In this document: one piece after another, positions 8,303 to 17,153 of the stretch | How positions within the stretch are numbered: the first letter of the stretch is position 1 | Layout of the letters: the number at the start of each line of letters is the position of its first letter | The notes under the pieces: model-generated | Told to the model about the DNA's origin: nothing | Database searches by the model: none | The model's input: the letters and a program-made list of their open reading frames with translations, nothing else | Assembly: GCF_900156745.1 (NCBI RefSeq) | Contig: NZ_LT707065.1 | Coordinates: 4,340,001-4,404,000 of the forward strand | Length of the DNA stretch: 64,000 nucleotides | Direction of reading: 5' to 3' | DNA from: Achromobacter sp. MFA1 R4 | GTDB lineage: Bacteria > Pseudomonadota > Gammaproteobacteria > Burkholderiales > Burkholderiaceae_B | Translations under genes and position numbers: made by a program

Positions 8303-9274
8303 ATGCTGATCGGAAAAAAACATTTTCTGACGGTTGGCGCGATGGCGCTGGCGATGGCTATCGCCGCGCCGGTCGCCGCGCAGCAGAAGTCCGTCGCGGT
8401 CACCGCCATCGTCGAGCACCCGGCGCTGGATGCCGTGCGTGACGGCGTGCAGGACGCCCTCAAGCAAGCCGGCTACGAGCCGGGCAAGAACCTGAAGTGG
8501 CAGTATCAAAGCGCGCAGGGCAACAACGGCACCGCCGCCCAGATCGCGCGCAAGTTCGTCGGCGACCGTCCCGACGCCATCGTCGCGATCGCCACGCCGT
8601 CGGCCCAGGCCGTCGTCGCGGCCACCAAGGACGTGCCGGTGGTGTATTCCGCCGTGACCGACCCGGTCGCCGCGCAGCTCGTGTCCAGCATGGACGCCTC
8701 GGGCACCAATGTGACCGGCGTGTCAGACCTGCTGGCGCTGGACAAGCAGGTCGAACTCATCAAGAAGATCGTCCCCAACGCCAAGCGCGTGGGCATCGTC
8801 TACAACCCGGGCGAGGCGAACTCGGTCGTGGTCGTCAAGAAGCTGCAGGAAATCCTGCCCAAGTCGGGCATGAGCCTGGTCGAAGCCGCCGCCCCGCGCT
8901 CGGTGGACGTGGCTTCCGCCGCGCGCAGCCTGATCGGCAAGGTCGACGTTATCTACACCAACACCGACAACAACGTCGTGTCGGCCTACGAATCGCTGGT
9001 CAAAGTGGGCAACGACGCCAAGATCCCGCTCATCGCGTCGGACACCGACAGCGTCAAGCGCGGGGGCATCGCGGCCCTGGGCATCAACTACCGCGACCTG
9101 GGCGTGCAGACCGGCAAGGTCGTCGTGCGCATCCTGAAGGGCGAAAAGCCCGGCGCGATTCCGTCTGAAACCAGCTCCAAGCTGGAGCTCTACGTGAATC
9201 CGGGCGCCGCCGCCAAGCAGGGCGTCACGCTGCCCGAGGCGCTGATCAAGTCGGCCGCGGTGGTCGTGAAATAA
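8303..9274 (+). CDS. ABC transporter substrate-binding protein (TrpX-like family)
   Basis: This 323-residue exported protein has a signal peptide (KKHFLTVGAMALAMAIAAP, cut after VAA) and a two-lobed sugar-receptor-like fold. Segments such as VAIATPSAQA, VPVVYSAVTDPVAA and VGIVYNPGEANS are typical of the ABC_sub_bind family found with TrpXYZ-like importers. The ATG at 8303 follows AGGAGC. A terminator sits between it and the permease gene, so the receptor is probably made in excess over the membrane parts. Family members import aromatic amino acids or related compounds; the ligand here is inferred only. Confidence 0.88.
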   Translation: MLIGKKHFLTVGAMALAMAIAAPVAAQQKSVAVTAIVEHPALDAVRDGVQDALKQAGYEPGKNLKWQYQSAQGNNGTAAQIARKFVGDRPDAIVAIATPSAQAVVAATKDVPVVYSAVTDPVAAQLVSSMDASGTNVTGVSDLLALDKQVELIKKIVPNAKRVGIVYNPGEANSVVVVKKLQEILPKSGMSLVEAAAPRSVDVASAARSLIGKVDVIYTNTDNNVVSAYESLVKVGNDAKIPLIASDTDSVKRGGIAALGINYRDLGVQTGKVVVRILKGEKPGAIPSETSSKLELYVNPGAAAKQGVTLPEALIKSAAVVVK

Positions 9275-9290
9275 TCCGGCGCGACATCCG

Positions 9291-9324
9291 CCCCGCCATG
9301 CCTAGCCGGCGTGGCGGGGTTTTT
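9291..9324 (+). terminator. Rho-independent terminator between receptor and permease genes
   Basis: CCCCGCCA (9291-9298) pairs with TGGCGGGG (9312-9319) and is followed by TTTTT. It lies inside what is otherwise one importer locus. Confidence 0.75.
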
Positions 9325-9519
9325 CTTGCGCTTTTCCCTGGGAAAGTCCGTGCATCCGCAGGCGCCGCCGGCGCGCGGACGCCTGGGCGGGAAACGGGAG
9401 AAAATGCGTTGCGGGAAACGTTTGTTGCGAAAGCTCGGGTAAAACTGACCCTGGAACGCAAGAAATCCCACGTTTCACTTCTTTAATATGCTCGTTTCTT
9501 ACCTGATTGGATCTGACCC

Positions 9520-10410
9520 ATGTCATTGTTCTCGTTGTTAGGCGCGCTGGAGATCGGGCTGATCTTCAGCCTGGTGGCCTTGGGCGTATTTATCTCCTTT
9601 CGCCTGCTGCGCTTTCCGGACCTGACCGTGGACGGCAGCTTCCCGCTGGGCGGCGCGGTCTGTGCGACGCTGATCGCCTCGGGCACCGATCCGTTTTCGG
9701 CCACCATCATCGCCACGATCGCCGGCGCGGCCGCGGGGCTGGTCACCGGCTGGCTGAACGTCAAGCTCAAGATCATGGACCTGCTGGCCAGCATCCTGAT
9801 GATGATCGCCCTGTATTCGATCAACCTGCGCATCATGGGCAAGCCCAACGTGCCGCTCATCACTGAGCCTACCGTCTTTACGATCCTGCAACCGGGCGGG
9901 ATTGCCGACTACGTCGCCCGCCCGTTGATCCTGATCGTCATCGTCATCCTGTGCAAGCTGGCGCTGGACTGGTTCTTCGCCACGCAGACGGGTCTGGCCG
10001 TGCGCGCCACCGGTTCCAACGGCCGCATGGCGCGGGCGCAAGGCGTCAATACCGGCCGCATGATCCTGGGCGGCATGGCGCTGTCGAACGCGCTGGTCGC
10101 GCTGGCGGGCGCGCTGTTCGCGCAGACGCAGGGCGGATCGGACATTTCGATGGGCATCGGCACCATCGTGATCGGCCTGGCCGCGGTCATCGTCGGCGAA
10201 AGCATCCTGCCGTCGCGCAAGCTAATGCTGGCGACGCTGGCCGTCATCATCGGCGCCATCGTCTACCGCTTCTTCATCGCCCTGGCGCTCAATAGCGATT
10301 TCATCGGCCTGAAGGCCCAGGACCTGAACCTCGTCACCGCGGTGCTCGTCACGATCGCCCTGGTCATCCCGATGCTCAAGCGCCGCCTGGTCGGCAAGAA
10401 GGGGCGCTGA
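9520..10410 (+). CDS. ABC transporter permease (TrpY-like)
   Basis: This 296-residue integral membrane protein has roughly eight to nine hydrophobic segments and belongs to the branched-chain/ribose-type permease superfamily (FPDLTVDGSFPLGGAV near residue 32, then GMALSNALVALAGALFAQ). It forms the membrane channel for the receptor encoded upstream, and the ATPase gene starts one base after its stop. About 245 bp separate it from the receptor gene, with a terminator in between, so it may have its own weak promoter. Confidence 0.88.
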   Translation: MSLFSLLGALEIGLIFSLVALGVFISFRLLRFPDLTVDGSFPLGGAVCATLIASGTDPFSATIIATIAGAAAGLVTGWLNVKLKIMDLLASILMMIALYSINLRIMGKPNVPLITEPTVFTILQPGGIADYVARPLILIVIVILCKLALDWFFATQTGLAVRATGSNGRMARAQGVNTGRMILGGMALSNALVALAGALFAQTQGGSDISMGIGTIVIGLAAVIVGESILPSRKLMLATLAVIIGAIVYRFFIALALNSDFIGLKAQDLNLVTAVLVTIALVIPMLKRRLVGKKGR

Positions 10411-10411
10411 T

Positions 10412-11206
10412 ATGTTGTCCGCAAAAGATCTGAAAATCACCTTCAACGCGGGCACGCCCATCGAGACCCGCGCGCTGCGCGGCCTGTCGCTGGAGATCCC
10501 CTCGGGCCAGTTCGTGACCGTGATCGGTTCCAACGGCGCGGGCAAGTCCACGTTCCTGAACGCCGTGTCGGGCGACCTCCCGGTCGACTCCGGCCGCATC
10601 GACATCAACGGCGTGGACGTGACGCGCCAGCCGGTCTGGGCGCGCGCGGGCAGCGTGGCCCGCGTGTTCCAGGACCCCATGGCGGGCACCTGCGAAGACC
10701 TGACCATCGAGGAAAACATGGCGCTGGCGCAGATGCGCGGCGCATCGCGCGGCTACAGCCGCGCCGTGAAGGCCTCGATGAAAGACGGCTTTCGCGAGCG
10801 TCTGGCCACGCTGGGCCTGGGCCTGGAGAACCGGCTCACCGACCGCATCGGTCTCTTGTCCGGCGGCCAGCGCCAGGCGGTCAGCCTGCTGATGGCGGCA
10901 TTGCAGCCCTCGCGCATCCTGCTGCTGGACGAACACACCGCCGCGCTCGACCCGCGCACCGCGGACTTCGTGCTGCAGCTCACGGCGCGCATCGTGGCCG
11001 AGAACCAGCTCACCACCATGATGGTCACGCACAGCATGCGCCAGGCGCTGGACGTCGGCGACCGCACCGTCATGCTGCACCAGGGCCAGGTCGTGCTGGA
11101 CGTGTCCGGCGACGAGCGCCGCGGCATGGACGTGCCGGACCTGCTTGCCATGTTCGAGCGCGTGCGCGGCGAGAAGCTGTCGGACGACGCGCTCTTGCTG
11201 GGGTGA
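10412..11206 (+). CDS. ABC transporter ATP-binding protein (TrpZ-like)
   Basis: This 264-residue ATPase shows Walker A GSNGAGKST, signature LSGGQRQAVSL and Walker B ILLLDEHTAALD, followed by the switch His in VTHSM. The residue after the catalytic Glu is His (DEH) rather than the usual Pro, a variation seen in this transporter subfamily. It is cotranscribed with the permease at one-base spacing and powers import of the ligand bound by the receptor at 8303. Confidence 0.9.
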   Translation: MLSAKDLKITFNAGTPIETRALRGLSLEIPSGQFVTVIGSNGAGKSTFLNAVSGDLPVDSGRIDINGVDVTRQPVWARAGSVARVFQDPMAGTCEDLTIEENMALAQMRGASRGYSRAVKASMKDGFRERLATLGLGLENRLTDRIGLLSGGQRQAVSLLMAALQPSRILLLDEHTAALDPRTADFVLQLTARIVAENQLTTMMVTHSMRQALDVGDRTVMLHQGQVVLDVSGDERRGMDVPDLLAMFERVRGEKLSDDALLLG

Positions 11207-11213
11207 TCGCGCG

Positions 11214-12470
11214 CTAGATAAACCGGCCGGGCCGGAAAGCGCGATGGCGGTCGGCGCCGCCGCCCCGCATCAGCTCGGCCAGAATCTTCGCGGTGCCCGG
11301 CGCCGTGCTGAACCCGATGTGCTGGTGACCCAGCGCCAGCCATAGCCCGGGATGGCGCGGCGCCTCGCCGATCATCGGGCGGCTGTCGGGCAGGGTGGGG
11401 CGGCGGCCCAGCCAGGCGGCGGCGTCCAGGCGCTCTCCCAATGGCAAGGCTTCGCGCGCGCGCTGTTCCGCCAGGTCCAACTGAACGGGGCGGGCAGGCG
11501 CGTCGCAGGCGTCCAGCTCGACCCCCGTGGACAGGCGCAGTCCGCGCGCCATGGGCGACAGCACGTAGCCCCCACCCGTGTCGTACACCGGGCGCGTGAC
11601 GCGCGCGCCTTCGCGTCCGCTGTAGTGCATGTGATAGCCGCGTTCGAACGCCATCGGCAGGTCGATGCCGGTCGTTTTCAACAAGGCCTTGGACCACGGT
11701 CCCAGCGCGACGACGAGGCGGTCGGCCGATACGGATTCGGATGCGTTCGTCCCTTGCACCGTCCAGCCTGCGCCGTCGCGGCGGATGGCGCTGGCGGTCA
11801 AGCGTTGGAATGCGCCGCCCTCGCGCCGGAACAGGTCGGCGTAGGCCGCAACGACCTCATGGGGATCGTCCACCGAGTACGAGCCCTGTATCCACAGCGC
11901 GCGGGGAAAGATGGGCGACAACGCGGGTTCCAGTCCGGCCAGGTCGGCGGGAGCCAGTTCGCGCGTCGGCACCTCGTACTGCGCGAAGGTGCGGCGCGCC
12001 AGCGCGCCGGCCTGCCAGGCCGCTTCTGTGCGATAGAGGAAGATCCAGCCAGTATCGCGCAGCCGGTGGCGCGCGCCGCTCTCGTCCAGCAGCTTGATGT
12101 GTTCGGGCGCGGACAGCCGGATCAGGCCGTCCAGCGCGCGCGCGGTTTCCTGGAAGACGGACGCCCGCGCGCTTAGCAGGAAGCGCGTCGCCCAACCCAG
12201 GTTCGCGGCCAGATACTGCCAGCGATACCTGAACTGGACCGTGTCGTTCTTCAAGAGGCGCGGCAGTTGCCCCCACAGCCCCGGATGGTTGAACGGCATC
12301 AGCGAACTGCGGGCCAGTACGCCAGCGTTGCCCATTGACGTTTCCATGCCCGGTTCCTGGCGGTCGACCAGTGTGACCGTCATGCCGCGCCGGCGCAGTT
12401 CGAGCGCGCAGCAGACGCCGACGATGCCCGCGCCCAGCACGATGACGTGATTGCCCATGTCTTTTTTCAT
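11214..12470 (-). CDS. DadA-like FAD oxidoreductase (D-amino acid dehydrogenase family)
   Basis: This 418-residue protein has an N-terminal FAD-binding Rossmann motif (VIVLGAGIVGVCCALEL) and the DAO-family body through the conserved C-terminal GHQHIGFSTAPGT segment. Family members oxidatively deaminate D-amino acids or similar amines and pass electrons to quinones. The chosen start overlaps the stop of the upstream FAD oxidase as ATGA; the next ATG four codons in (12458) is also possible. It is the third gene of a coupled operon behind a membrane spermidine synthase, so an amine or polyamine-derived substrate is worth considering. Confidence 0.85.
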   Translation of the reverse strand: MKKDMGNHVIVLGAGIVGVCCALELRRRGMTVTLVDRQEPGMETSMGNAGVLARSSLMPFNHPGLWGQLPRLLKNDTVQFRYRWQYLAANLGWATRFLLSARASVFQETARALDGLIRLSAPEHIKLLDESGARHRLRDTGWIFLYRTEAAWQAGALARRTFAQYEVPTRELAPADLAGLEPALSPIFPRALWIQGSYSVDDPHEVVAAYADLFRREGGAFQRLTASAIRRDGAGWTVQGTNASESVSADRLVVALGPWSKALLKTTGIDLPMAFERGYHMHYSGREGARVTRPVYDTGGGYVLSPMARGLRLSTGVELDACDAPARPVQLDLAEQRAREALPLGERLDAAAWLGRRPTLPDSRPMIGEAPRHPGLWLALGHQHIGFSTAPGTAKILAELMRGGGADRHRAFRPGRFI

Positions 12471-14110
12471 CCTTGTTCTTTGTGCCCCAGGATACGCCGT
12501 GCCGCCTGGACGCCCCACCATGAGGCCTCCTCGAAGACCGAATACCCCGACAGGTCGGCGTGCGCGAACAGCACCGGCCCGTCCACGGCCCGCAGCGCGG
12601 CCAGCCCTGGATTGGACAGGTAGCCGCAGACTGGCGTAGCCATGGCGTGGCCGCGCACGGTGATTTCCAATTGGCGGGCGTGGCGCCAGAAGTCCTTGCC
12701 ATACGCCGCGACCAGGTCCACGGCCGCCATGTCGCGCAGCGCTTGCGGGCTGGCGCTTGTCAGCCAGTCGCGCGCGGCCCGCGGCGTCTGGCCGCTCAGC
12801 GCGTGATAGGCCGTGAAGACGCTGCGCGGGGGCCGCGCCACCCGCAGCAACTGATGGGTGGACACCACATAGCCCAGGGCCTCGCCCTGGTAGACCACGT
12901 TGTCCCACGACAGGGGCTCGCCGGGCGCTTCGACGGGATAGCCTTCCATGACGAAGTTCGACACCATCCAGGCCGCGTGCGGGGCGGCGTGCGCCGCGGG
13001 GTCGTATCCATACGCGCGGATGTCCGGCAGCAGGTGCTGCGCCACGAAGAGCGGCATGGCGCAGACCGTCCGGCGGGTCTGGATGGCGTAGGCGCGGGGG
13101 TCGCCCTGCGGTCCGGGCGTCAGGCACGTGACCCGCGGACCGGCCGGCAGCTCCTGGACGCGCGCCGCCGTGCCCGGCAGCAGCCAGCCGGCGTGGCCGA
13201 GCCGTTGCGTGATGGCGTCGCGCATCCGGTCGGCCAGGACCGCCAGCCCGCCGGGCCAGGTCAGCACGGCGCCTTCGCCGGCGTTGGCCGCATGGCCGTC
13301 GCGGCTGGCGAAATAATGCAGTCCGGCCCATGCCGACACCACGCCGTGGCGTTCGCCGTAGTCGTCGCGGCAGCAGTAGTTCAGATACCAGTGCAGGGCG
13401 GGCGAGGTATAGCCTTCGCGATCCAGCCACTGCTTGAAGGTCAGGTTGTCCAGCGCGCGCCAGGCCGGATCGCGCGACGACAGGACGAGCGGGATGCTGA
13501 ACACCTTGCGGCCGTCGCTGCCCACTTGCGTGCGCAGCCGTTCGATGTATTCGAGGAACCGGCGATGCTGCGCGGCGTCGGCCTCGGGCACGCCGGTCAT
13601 GGGCAGCAGGTGCTCTTCCCAGCGGCCGTTGCGCAGCAGCCGTTCCTGCGGCGAATGCACCAGGACGGACTCGTCGTAGTACGGACGCACCTCGCCCGCG
13701 CCGTGTTCGATGAGGCCAAAGTCCGCCAGCATCTCGCGCACGTGGGAGGACGCCAGCGAGGGCAGCGGCAGGTAATGCGCGCCCAGCGGATAGTCCAGGC
13801 CGTCACGCTGGCCGGCCGCCGCGTTGCCGCCGAATTCCGGGCCCTGCACCACGACGAAATCGGTAAAGCCTTCTCGTGCCAGTTTCCAGGCGCAGGACAG
13901 TCCGGCGACCCCCGCGCCCAGTATTGCGACCTCATGCCGGCGCGTGGCGGACGGCTGCGGCAGGGCGGCGCCATCGCGCAGCGCGTGCCCGGCCTGCATG
14001 CCCGGATAGCGCACGTCGGGCGTGGTCTCGACGATGCGCGAGCGCCAGTAGCCGACGGAGCCCGCGGCGGCGGCCGTGGCGGCGCCCAGCAGGAAGCTGC
14101 GGCGCCGCAT
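12467..14110 (-). CDS. Tat-exported FAD-dependent amine oxidase-like protein
   Basis: This 547-residue flavoprotein begins with a twin-arginine signal (MRRRSFLLGAATAAAAGSVG), so it is probably exported folded with its FAD. The dinucleotide-binding motif EVAILGAGVAGLSCAWKLA starts near residue 60, and the C-terminus has the amine-oxidase-like GPVLFAHADLSGYSVFEEA segment. Its start shares a base with the stop of the spermidine synthase gene (TGATG), and its stop overlaps the DadA-like gene. This coupling points to a shared pathway; oxidation of a polyamine or its product in the periplasm is my inference. The actual substrate is unknown. Confidence 0.8.
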   Translation of the reverse strand: MRRRSFLLGAATAAAAGSVGYWRSRIVETTPDVRYPGMQAGHALRDGAALPQPSATRRHEVAILGAGVAGLSCAWKLAREGFTDFVVVQGPEFGGNAAAGQRDGLDYPLGAHYLPLPSLASSHVREMLADFGLIEHGAGEVRPYYDESVLVHSPQERLLRNGRWEEHLLPMTGVPEADAAQHRRFLEYIERLRTQVGSDGRKVFSIPLVLSSRDPAWRALDNLTFKQWLDREGYTSPALHWYLNYCCRDDYGERHGVVSAWAGLHYFASRDGHAANAGEGAVLTWPGGLAVLADRMRDAITQRLGHAGWLLPGTAARVQELPAGPRVTCLTPGPQGDPRAYAIQTRRTVCAMPLFVAQHLLPDIRAYGYDPAAHAAPHAAWMVSNFVMEGYPVEAPGEPLSWDNVVYQGEALGYVVSTHQLLRVARPPRSVFTAYHALSGQTPRAARDWLTSASPQALRDMAAVDLVAAYGKDFWRHARQLEITVRGHAMATPVCGYLSNPGLAALRAVDGPVLFAHADLSGYSVFEEASWWGVQAARRILGHKEQG

Positions 14111-15621
14111 CAGCGGATCACCTTGCGCCAGTCCTCGTCGAAGTAGCGCACCAGCGATTGCTCATTCAGGCGGTTGGGCGGCATGGCCAGCGCCGGCATG
14201 TCGGCGGGAAAGTGAAAGAGTTCGCGCACGGTGACCGGGTCGAGGTAGCGCGTGGCCACGGTGAGCGTCTCGGGCGGCGTGTAGTCGCGCCGCTTGCTGG
14301 CCAGGATGAAGCCCCAGTCGCCGAACGACGGCACGTACACATGGTACGGCCACGTGTTCAGGCCGGCTTCCTTGAGGGTGGCGTCCACGCTCCAGAACGA
14401 GCGGGGCGCGAAGTAGGGCGACGTGGACTGCACGACCAGGTAGCCGTTTTCGGCCAGGTGACGCGCCATCAGGTGATAGACGGGCACTGAGTACAGGCGC
14501 CCGAGGCCGAAGTTGGACGGATCGGGAAAGTCCACCACGATGAAGTCGTAGACCTCGGCATGCGTCTCCAGCCAGCGGCCCGCGTCGTCGTTGATGACCG
14601 TCACGCGAGGGTCTTTCAAGGCGCCTTCGTTCAGCTTGACCAGCGGCTCGGAGCGCGAGAAGAGATTCGTCATGGCGGGGTCCAGGTCCACCAGCGTGAC
14701 GTGCTCGATGTGCTTGTATTTCAGGATCTCGCGCACGGCCAGGCCGTCGCCGCCGCCCAGCACCAGCACGTTGCGCGCCCAGGGCAGCGCCTGCAGGCCG
14801 GGATGCACCAGCGATTCGTGATAACGATGTTCGTCGCGCGACGAGAACTGCAGATTGCCGTTGATGTACAGGCGCAGGTCGTCGTGCCAGCGCGTCACGG
14901 CCAGGCGCTGGTATTGCGTGGTCTCGGCATGAATGACGTCATCGCCATATAGTCCCTTCTCGGCCCAGGCGGTCATGCTGCCCGAATACACGAAGCCCAG
15001 CCCCAGGATGCCGATCACCACGCCGGCGCGCATGGCCTTTTCGCCGGGGCGGGTGACCTCGGCGCGGAACAGCCAGGTCGTCCACAGCGCCACGCTGGCG
15101 TTCAGGATGCCAAACAGGAAGCTCGTGCGCAGCAGCCCCAGCTTGGGCGCGAGCAGCAGGGGGAAGACCAGCGACACCGCCAGGGCACCCAGGTAGTCGA
15201 AGGTCAGCACGCGGCTGACGATTTCGCGGAACTCCGCCTTGCGCTGGTTGAAGACGCGCATCACCAGCGGGATCTCCATGCCGACCATCAGGCCGATGAT
15301 GAAGACGCCGACATACAACGCCGCGCGAAAGGGCGCGGACAGCCACGCGAACACCAGGAAAAGCACCGCGGCGGACACCCCGCCCAGCAGCGCGACCAGC
15401 AGCTCCACGTCGATGAAGCGATTCAGAACGTCTTCGTCTCTTACATATTTTGACAACCATGAACCGATGCCCATGGCGAAGAGATAGCACCCGATCACCG
15501 ACGAGAACTGCAGGATCGAATCCCCCAGTAAATAGCTGGCGAGCGCGCTGCTGATGAGCTCGTAGCCCAAACCGCAGGATGCAACGATTAATACCGAGAG
15601 AATGAGAACGCGGTCGCGCAT
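14110..15621 (-). CDS. Membrane-anchored spermidine synthase (polyamine aminopropyltransferase)
   Basis: This 503-residue fusion has an N-terminal half of about seven hydrophobic segments (residues 5-225) and a C-terminal aminopropyltransferase domain. The latter shows GGGDGLAVREIL (dcAdoMet binding), VTLVDLDPAM, NDDAGRW and the catalytic-loop signature VVDFPDPSN. It would transfer an aminopropyl group from decarboxylated AdoMet, made by SpeD, to a polyamine. speD itself lies in the divergent operon at 18792. The start at 15621 has only a weak Shine-Dalgarno. It heads a three-gene operon with two flavoprotein oxidases; every junction overlaps. Confidence 0.88.
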   Translation of the reverse strand: MRDRVLILSVLIVASCGLGYELISSALASYLLGDSILQFSSVIGCYLFAMGIGSWLSKYVRDEDVLNRFIDVELLVALLGGVSAAVLFLVFAWLSAPFRAALYVGVFIIGLMVGMEIPLVMRVFNQRKAEFREIVSRVLTFDYLGALAVSLVFPLLLAPKLGLLRTSFLFGILNASVALWTTWLFRAEVTRPGEKAMRAGVVIGILGLGFVYSGSMTAWAEKGLYGDDVIHAETTQYQRLAVTRWHDDLRLYINGNLQFSSRDEHRYHESLVHPGLQALPWARNVLVLGGGDGLAVREILKYKHIEHVTLVDLDPAMTNLFSRSEPLVKLNEGALKDPRVTVINDDAGRWLETHAEVYDFIVVDFPDPSNFGLGRLYSVPVYHLMARHLAENGYLVVQSTSPYFAPRSFWSVDATLKEAGLNTWPYHVYVPSFGDWGFILASKRRDYTPPETLTVATRYLDPVTVRELFHFPADMPALAMPPNRLNEQSLVRYFDEDWRKVIR

Positions 15622-15647
15622 GGAGTGTCCGAGCCGAAAAATGCGTT

Positions 15648-15679
15648 CGCAGTATATCGAACGCCACGTATATACTGCG
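15648..15679. promoter_or_regulatory. 10-bp inverted repeat containing mirror-image -10 elements in the divergent promoter
   Basis: CGCAGTATAT (15648-15657) and ATATACTGCG (15670-15679) are perfect inverted copies in the 77-bp gap between the two polyamine-cluster operons. Each arm contains TATACT reading outward, a good -10 box for the spermidine synthase gene (minus strand) and for DUF350 (plus strand). The -35 region of each promoter falls on the other's -10, so the two promoters overlap and may exclude each other. A dimeric regulator could also bind here. Confidence 0.5.
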
Positions 15680-15698
15680 CGCAATTGGGAGGCTGGCA

Positions 15699-16097
15699 AT
15701 GGGAGAAGCAATGCATCCGGCGGTGACCTATCTGATCTATATCGTTTCGGCGCTCGTCATGCTGGGCGTGTTTACGGCGGTCTACACGGCCGTCACGCGC
15801 TACAAGGAGTTCGACCTCGTCCGCGAGGGCAATATCGCCGCGGCCATGTCCTATGGCGGCGCGCTGGTCGGTTTCAGCCTCACGCTGGCGTCCAGCATCG
15901 CGATCCACGCCAGCTTCGTCATGTTCCTGGTCTGGGGCGTGGCGGCGATGGTGGTGCAGATCGTCGTCTACGTCGTCGTGGCCAATGCCATACGCGGCAT
16001 GAACGACGCCATCGTGGAAAACAACATCGCCATGGGCGGCCTGCTCGGCGCGATTTCCCTGGCGGCGGGCATCGTCAACGCCGCCTGCCTGACCTGA
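15699..16097 (+). CDS. DUF350-family membrane protein
   Basis: This 132-residue protein is nearly all hydrophobic, with about four membrane helices in two pseudo-repeats. The conserved polar AAAMSYGGALVGFSLTLASS segment follows helix one, and NNIAMGGLLGAISLAAG lies near the end. DUF350 proteins (E. coli YjfL is one) have no proven activity. Either the ATG at 15699 (GGGAGG upstream) or the one at 15711 (GGGAGA upstream) could be the start. It is first in a five-gene operon ending in speD and is divergent from a membrane spermidine synthase. Confidence 0.85.
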   Translation: MGEAMHPAVTYLIYIVSALVMLGVFTAVYTAVTRYKEFDLVREGNIAAAMSYGGALVGFSLTLASSIAIHASFVMFLVWGVAAMVVQIVVYVVVANAIRGMNDAIVENNIAMGGLLGAISLAAGIVNAACLT

Positions 16098-16136
16098 GGC
16101 CGCCGCGCCATCCGATCCGACACAGGAGGACTTTCC

Positions 16137-17147
16137 ATGAGTCTCGGTTCATTCATTCGCAAGCAATTCATCGACATCCTGCAATGGAACGAGGATCGCG
16201 ACGGCGTGCTCGCCTGGCGCCATCCGATGCAGGATTTTGAAATCCAGTACGGCGCCAGCCTGACCGTCCGCGAATCGCAGATGGCGGTGTTCGTCAACGA
16301 AGGCAAGGTGGCCGACGTGTTCGGCCCCGGCATGTACAAGCTGACCACGCAGACGCTGCCGATCCTGACCTACCTGAAGAACTGGGACAAGCTCTTCGAG
16401 TCGCCCTTCAAGTCGGACGTGATCTTCTTCAGCACGCGCCTGCAGCTTGGCCGCCGCTGGGGCACGGCCCAGCCGGTGACCCTGCGCGACAGCGAATTCG
16501 GCATGGTGCGCCTGCGTGCCTTCGGCGTGTACTCGTACCAGATCGCCGACCCCGGCAAGTTCTACCGCGAAATCAGCGGCACGCGCGACGTCTACACCGT
16601 GGACGACCTGGAGGCGCAGCTTCGCAACATGGTGGTGGCCGCCATGACGACCGCGCTGGGCGGCGCCAAAGTGCCGTTCCTGGACATGGCCGCCAACCAG
16701 GGCCTGATGTCGCAGAGCATCGCCGAGCAGCTCGCGCCCGTATTCGACCGCTACGGCGTCAAGCTCGACAACTTCACCGTCGAGAACGTGTCGCTGCCCG
16801 AAGAACTGCAGAAGGCGCTGGACACCCGGATCTCGATGGGCATGGCCGGCGACCTGGGCAAGTTCACGCAGTACCAGACCGCGACGTCCATCCCGCTGGC
16901 CGCGCAGAACGAAGGCGGCATCGCGGGCATCGGCGCTGGCCTGGCCGCGGGCGCCGCCCTGGGCCAGACCATGGCGCAGGGGCTGGGCCAGCCGCAGCCC
17001 GGGCAGCCGCCCCAACAGCCCCAGCCCGCGCAGGCCGATCCCGTGCAGCGCCTGCAGCAACTCAAGGAATTGCTGGACAAGGGCCTCATCACCGCGGCGG
17101 ACTACGATACGGCCAAGGCCGACGTGCTGAAGAAACTCACCAGCTAA
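16137..17147 (+). CDS. SPFH (band 7) domain protein with C-terminal SHOCT motif
   Basis: This 336-residue protein has an SPFH-like domain (about residues 30-220), a Gly/Ala-rich stretch (about 255-280), a Pro/Gln linker, and a C-terminal SHOCT helix pair (LKELLDKGLITAADYDTAKA). There is no clear signal peptide, so it is probably cytosolic and membrane-associated. Proteins of this type form oligomeric membrane platforms and are linked to envelope stress. The next gene starts six bases after its stop. A good AGGAGGA precedes the ATG. Confidence 0.85.
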   Translation: MSLGSFIRKQFIDILQWNEDRDGVLAWRHPMQDFEIQYGASLTVRESQMAVFVNEGKVADVFGPGMYKLTTQTLPILTYLKNWDKLFESPFKSDVIFFSTRLQLGRRWGTAQPVTLRDSEFGMVRLRAFGVYSYQIADPGKFYREISGTRDVYTVDDLEAQLRNMVVAAMTTALGGAKVPFLDMAANQGLMSQSIAEQLAPVFDRYGVKLDNFTVENVSLPEELQKALDTRISMGMAGDLGKFTQYQTATSIPLAAQNEGGIAGIGAGLAAGAALGQTMAQGLGQPQPGQPPQQPQPAQADPVQRLQQLKELLDKGLITAADYDTAKADVLKKLTS

Positions 17148-17153
17148 GGCCCC

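Noticed and set aside
9298-9486. Small plus-strand open frame between the importer receptor and permease
   Set aside because: It begins inside the terminator hairpin, is Arg/Gly-rich and has no ribosome-binding site.
12471-13430. N-terminal extension of the DadA-like protein to 738 residues
   Set aside because: The extension is an off-frame reading of the upstream FAD oxidase. The FAD motif starts right after the ATGs at 12470 and 12458.
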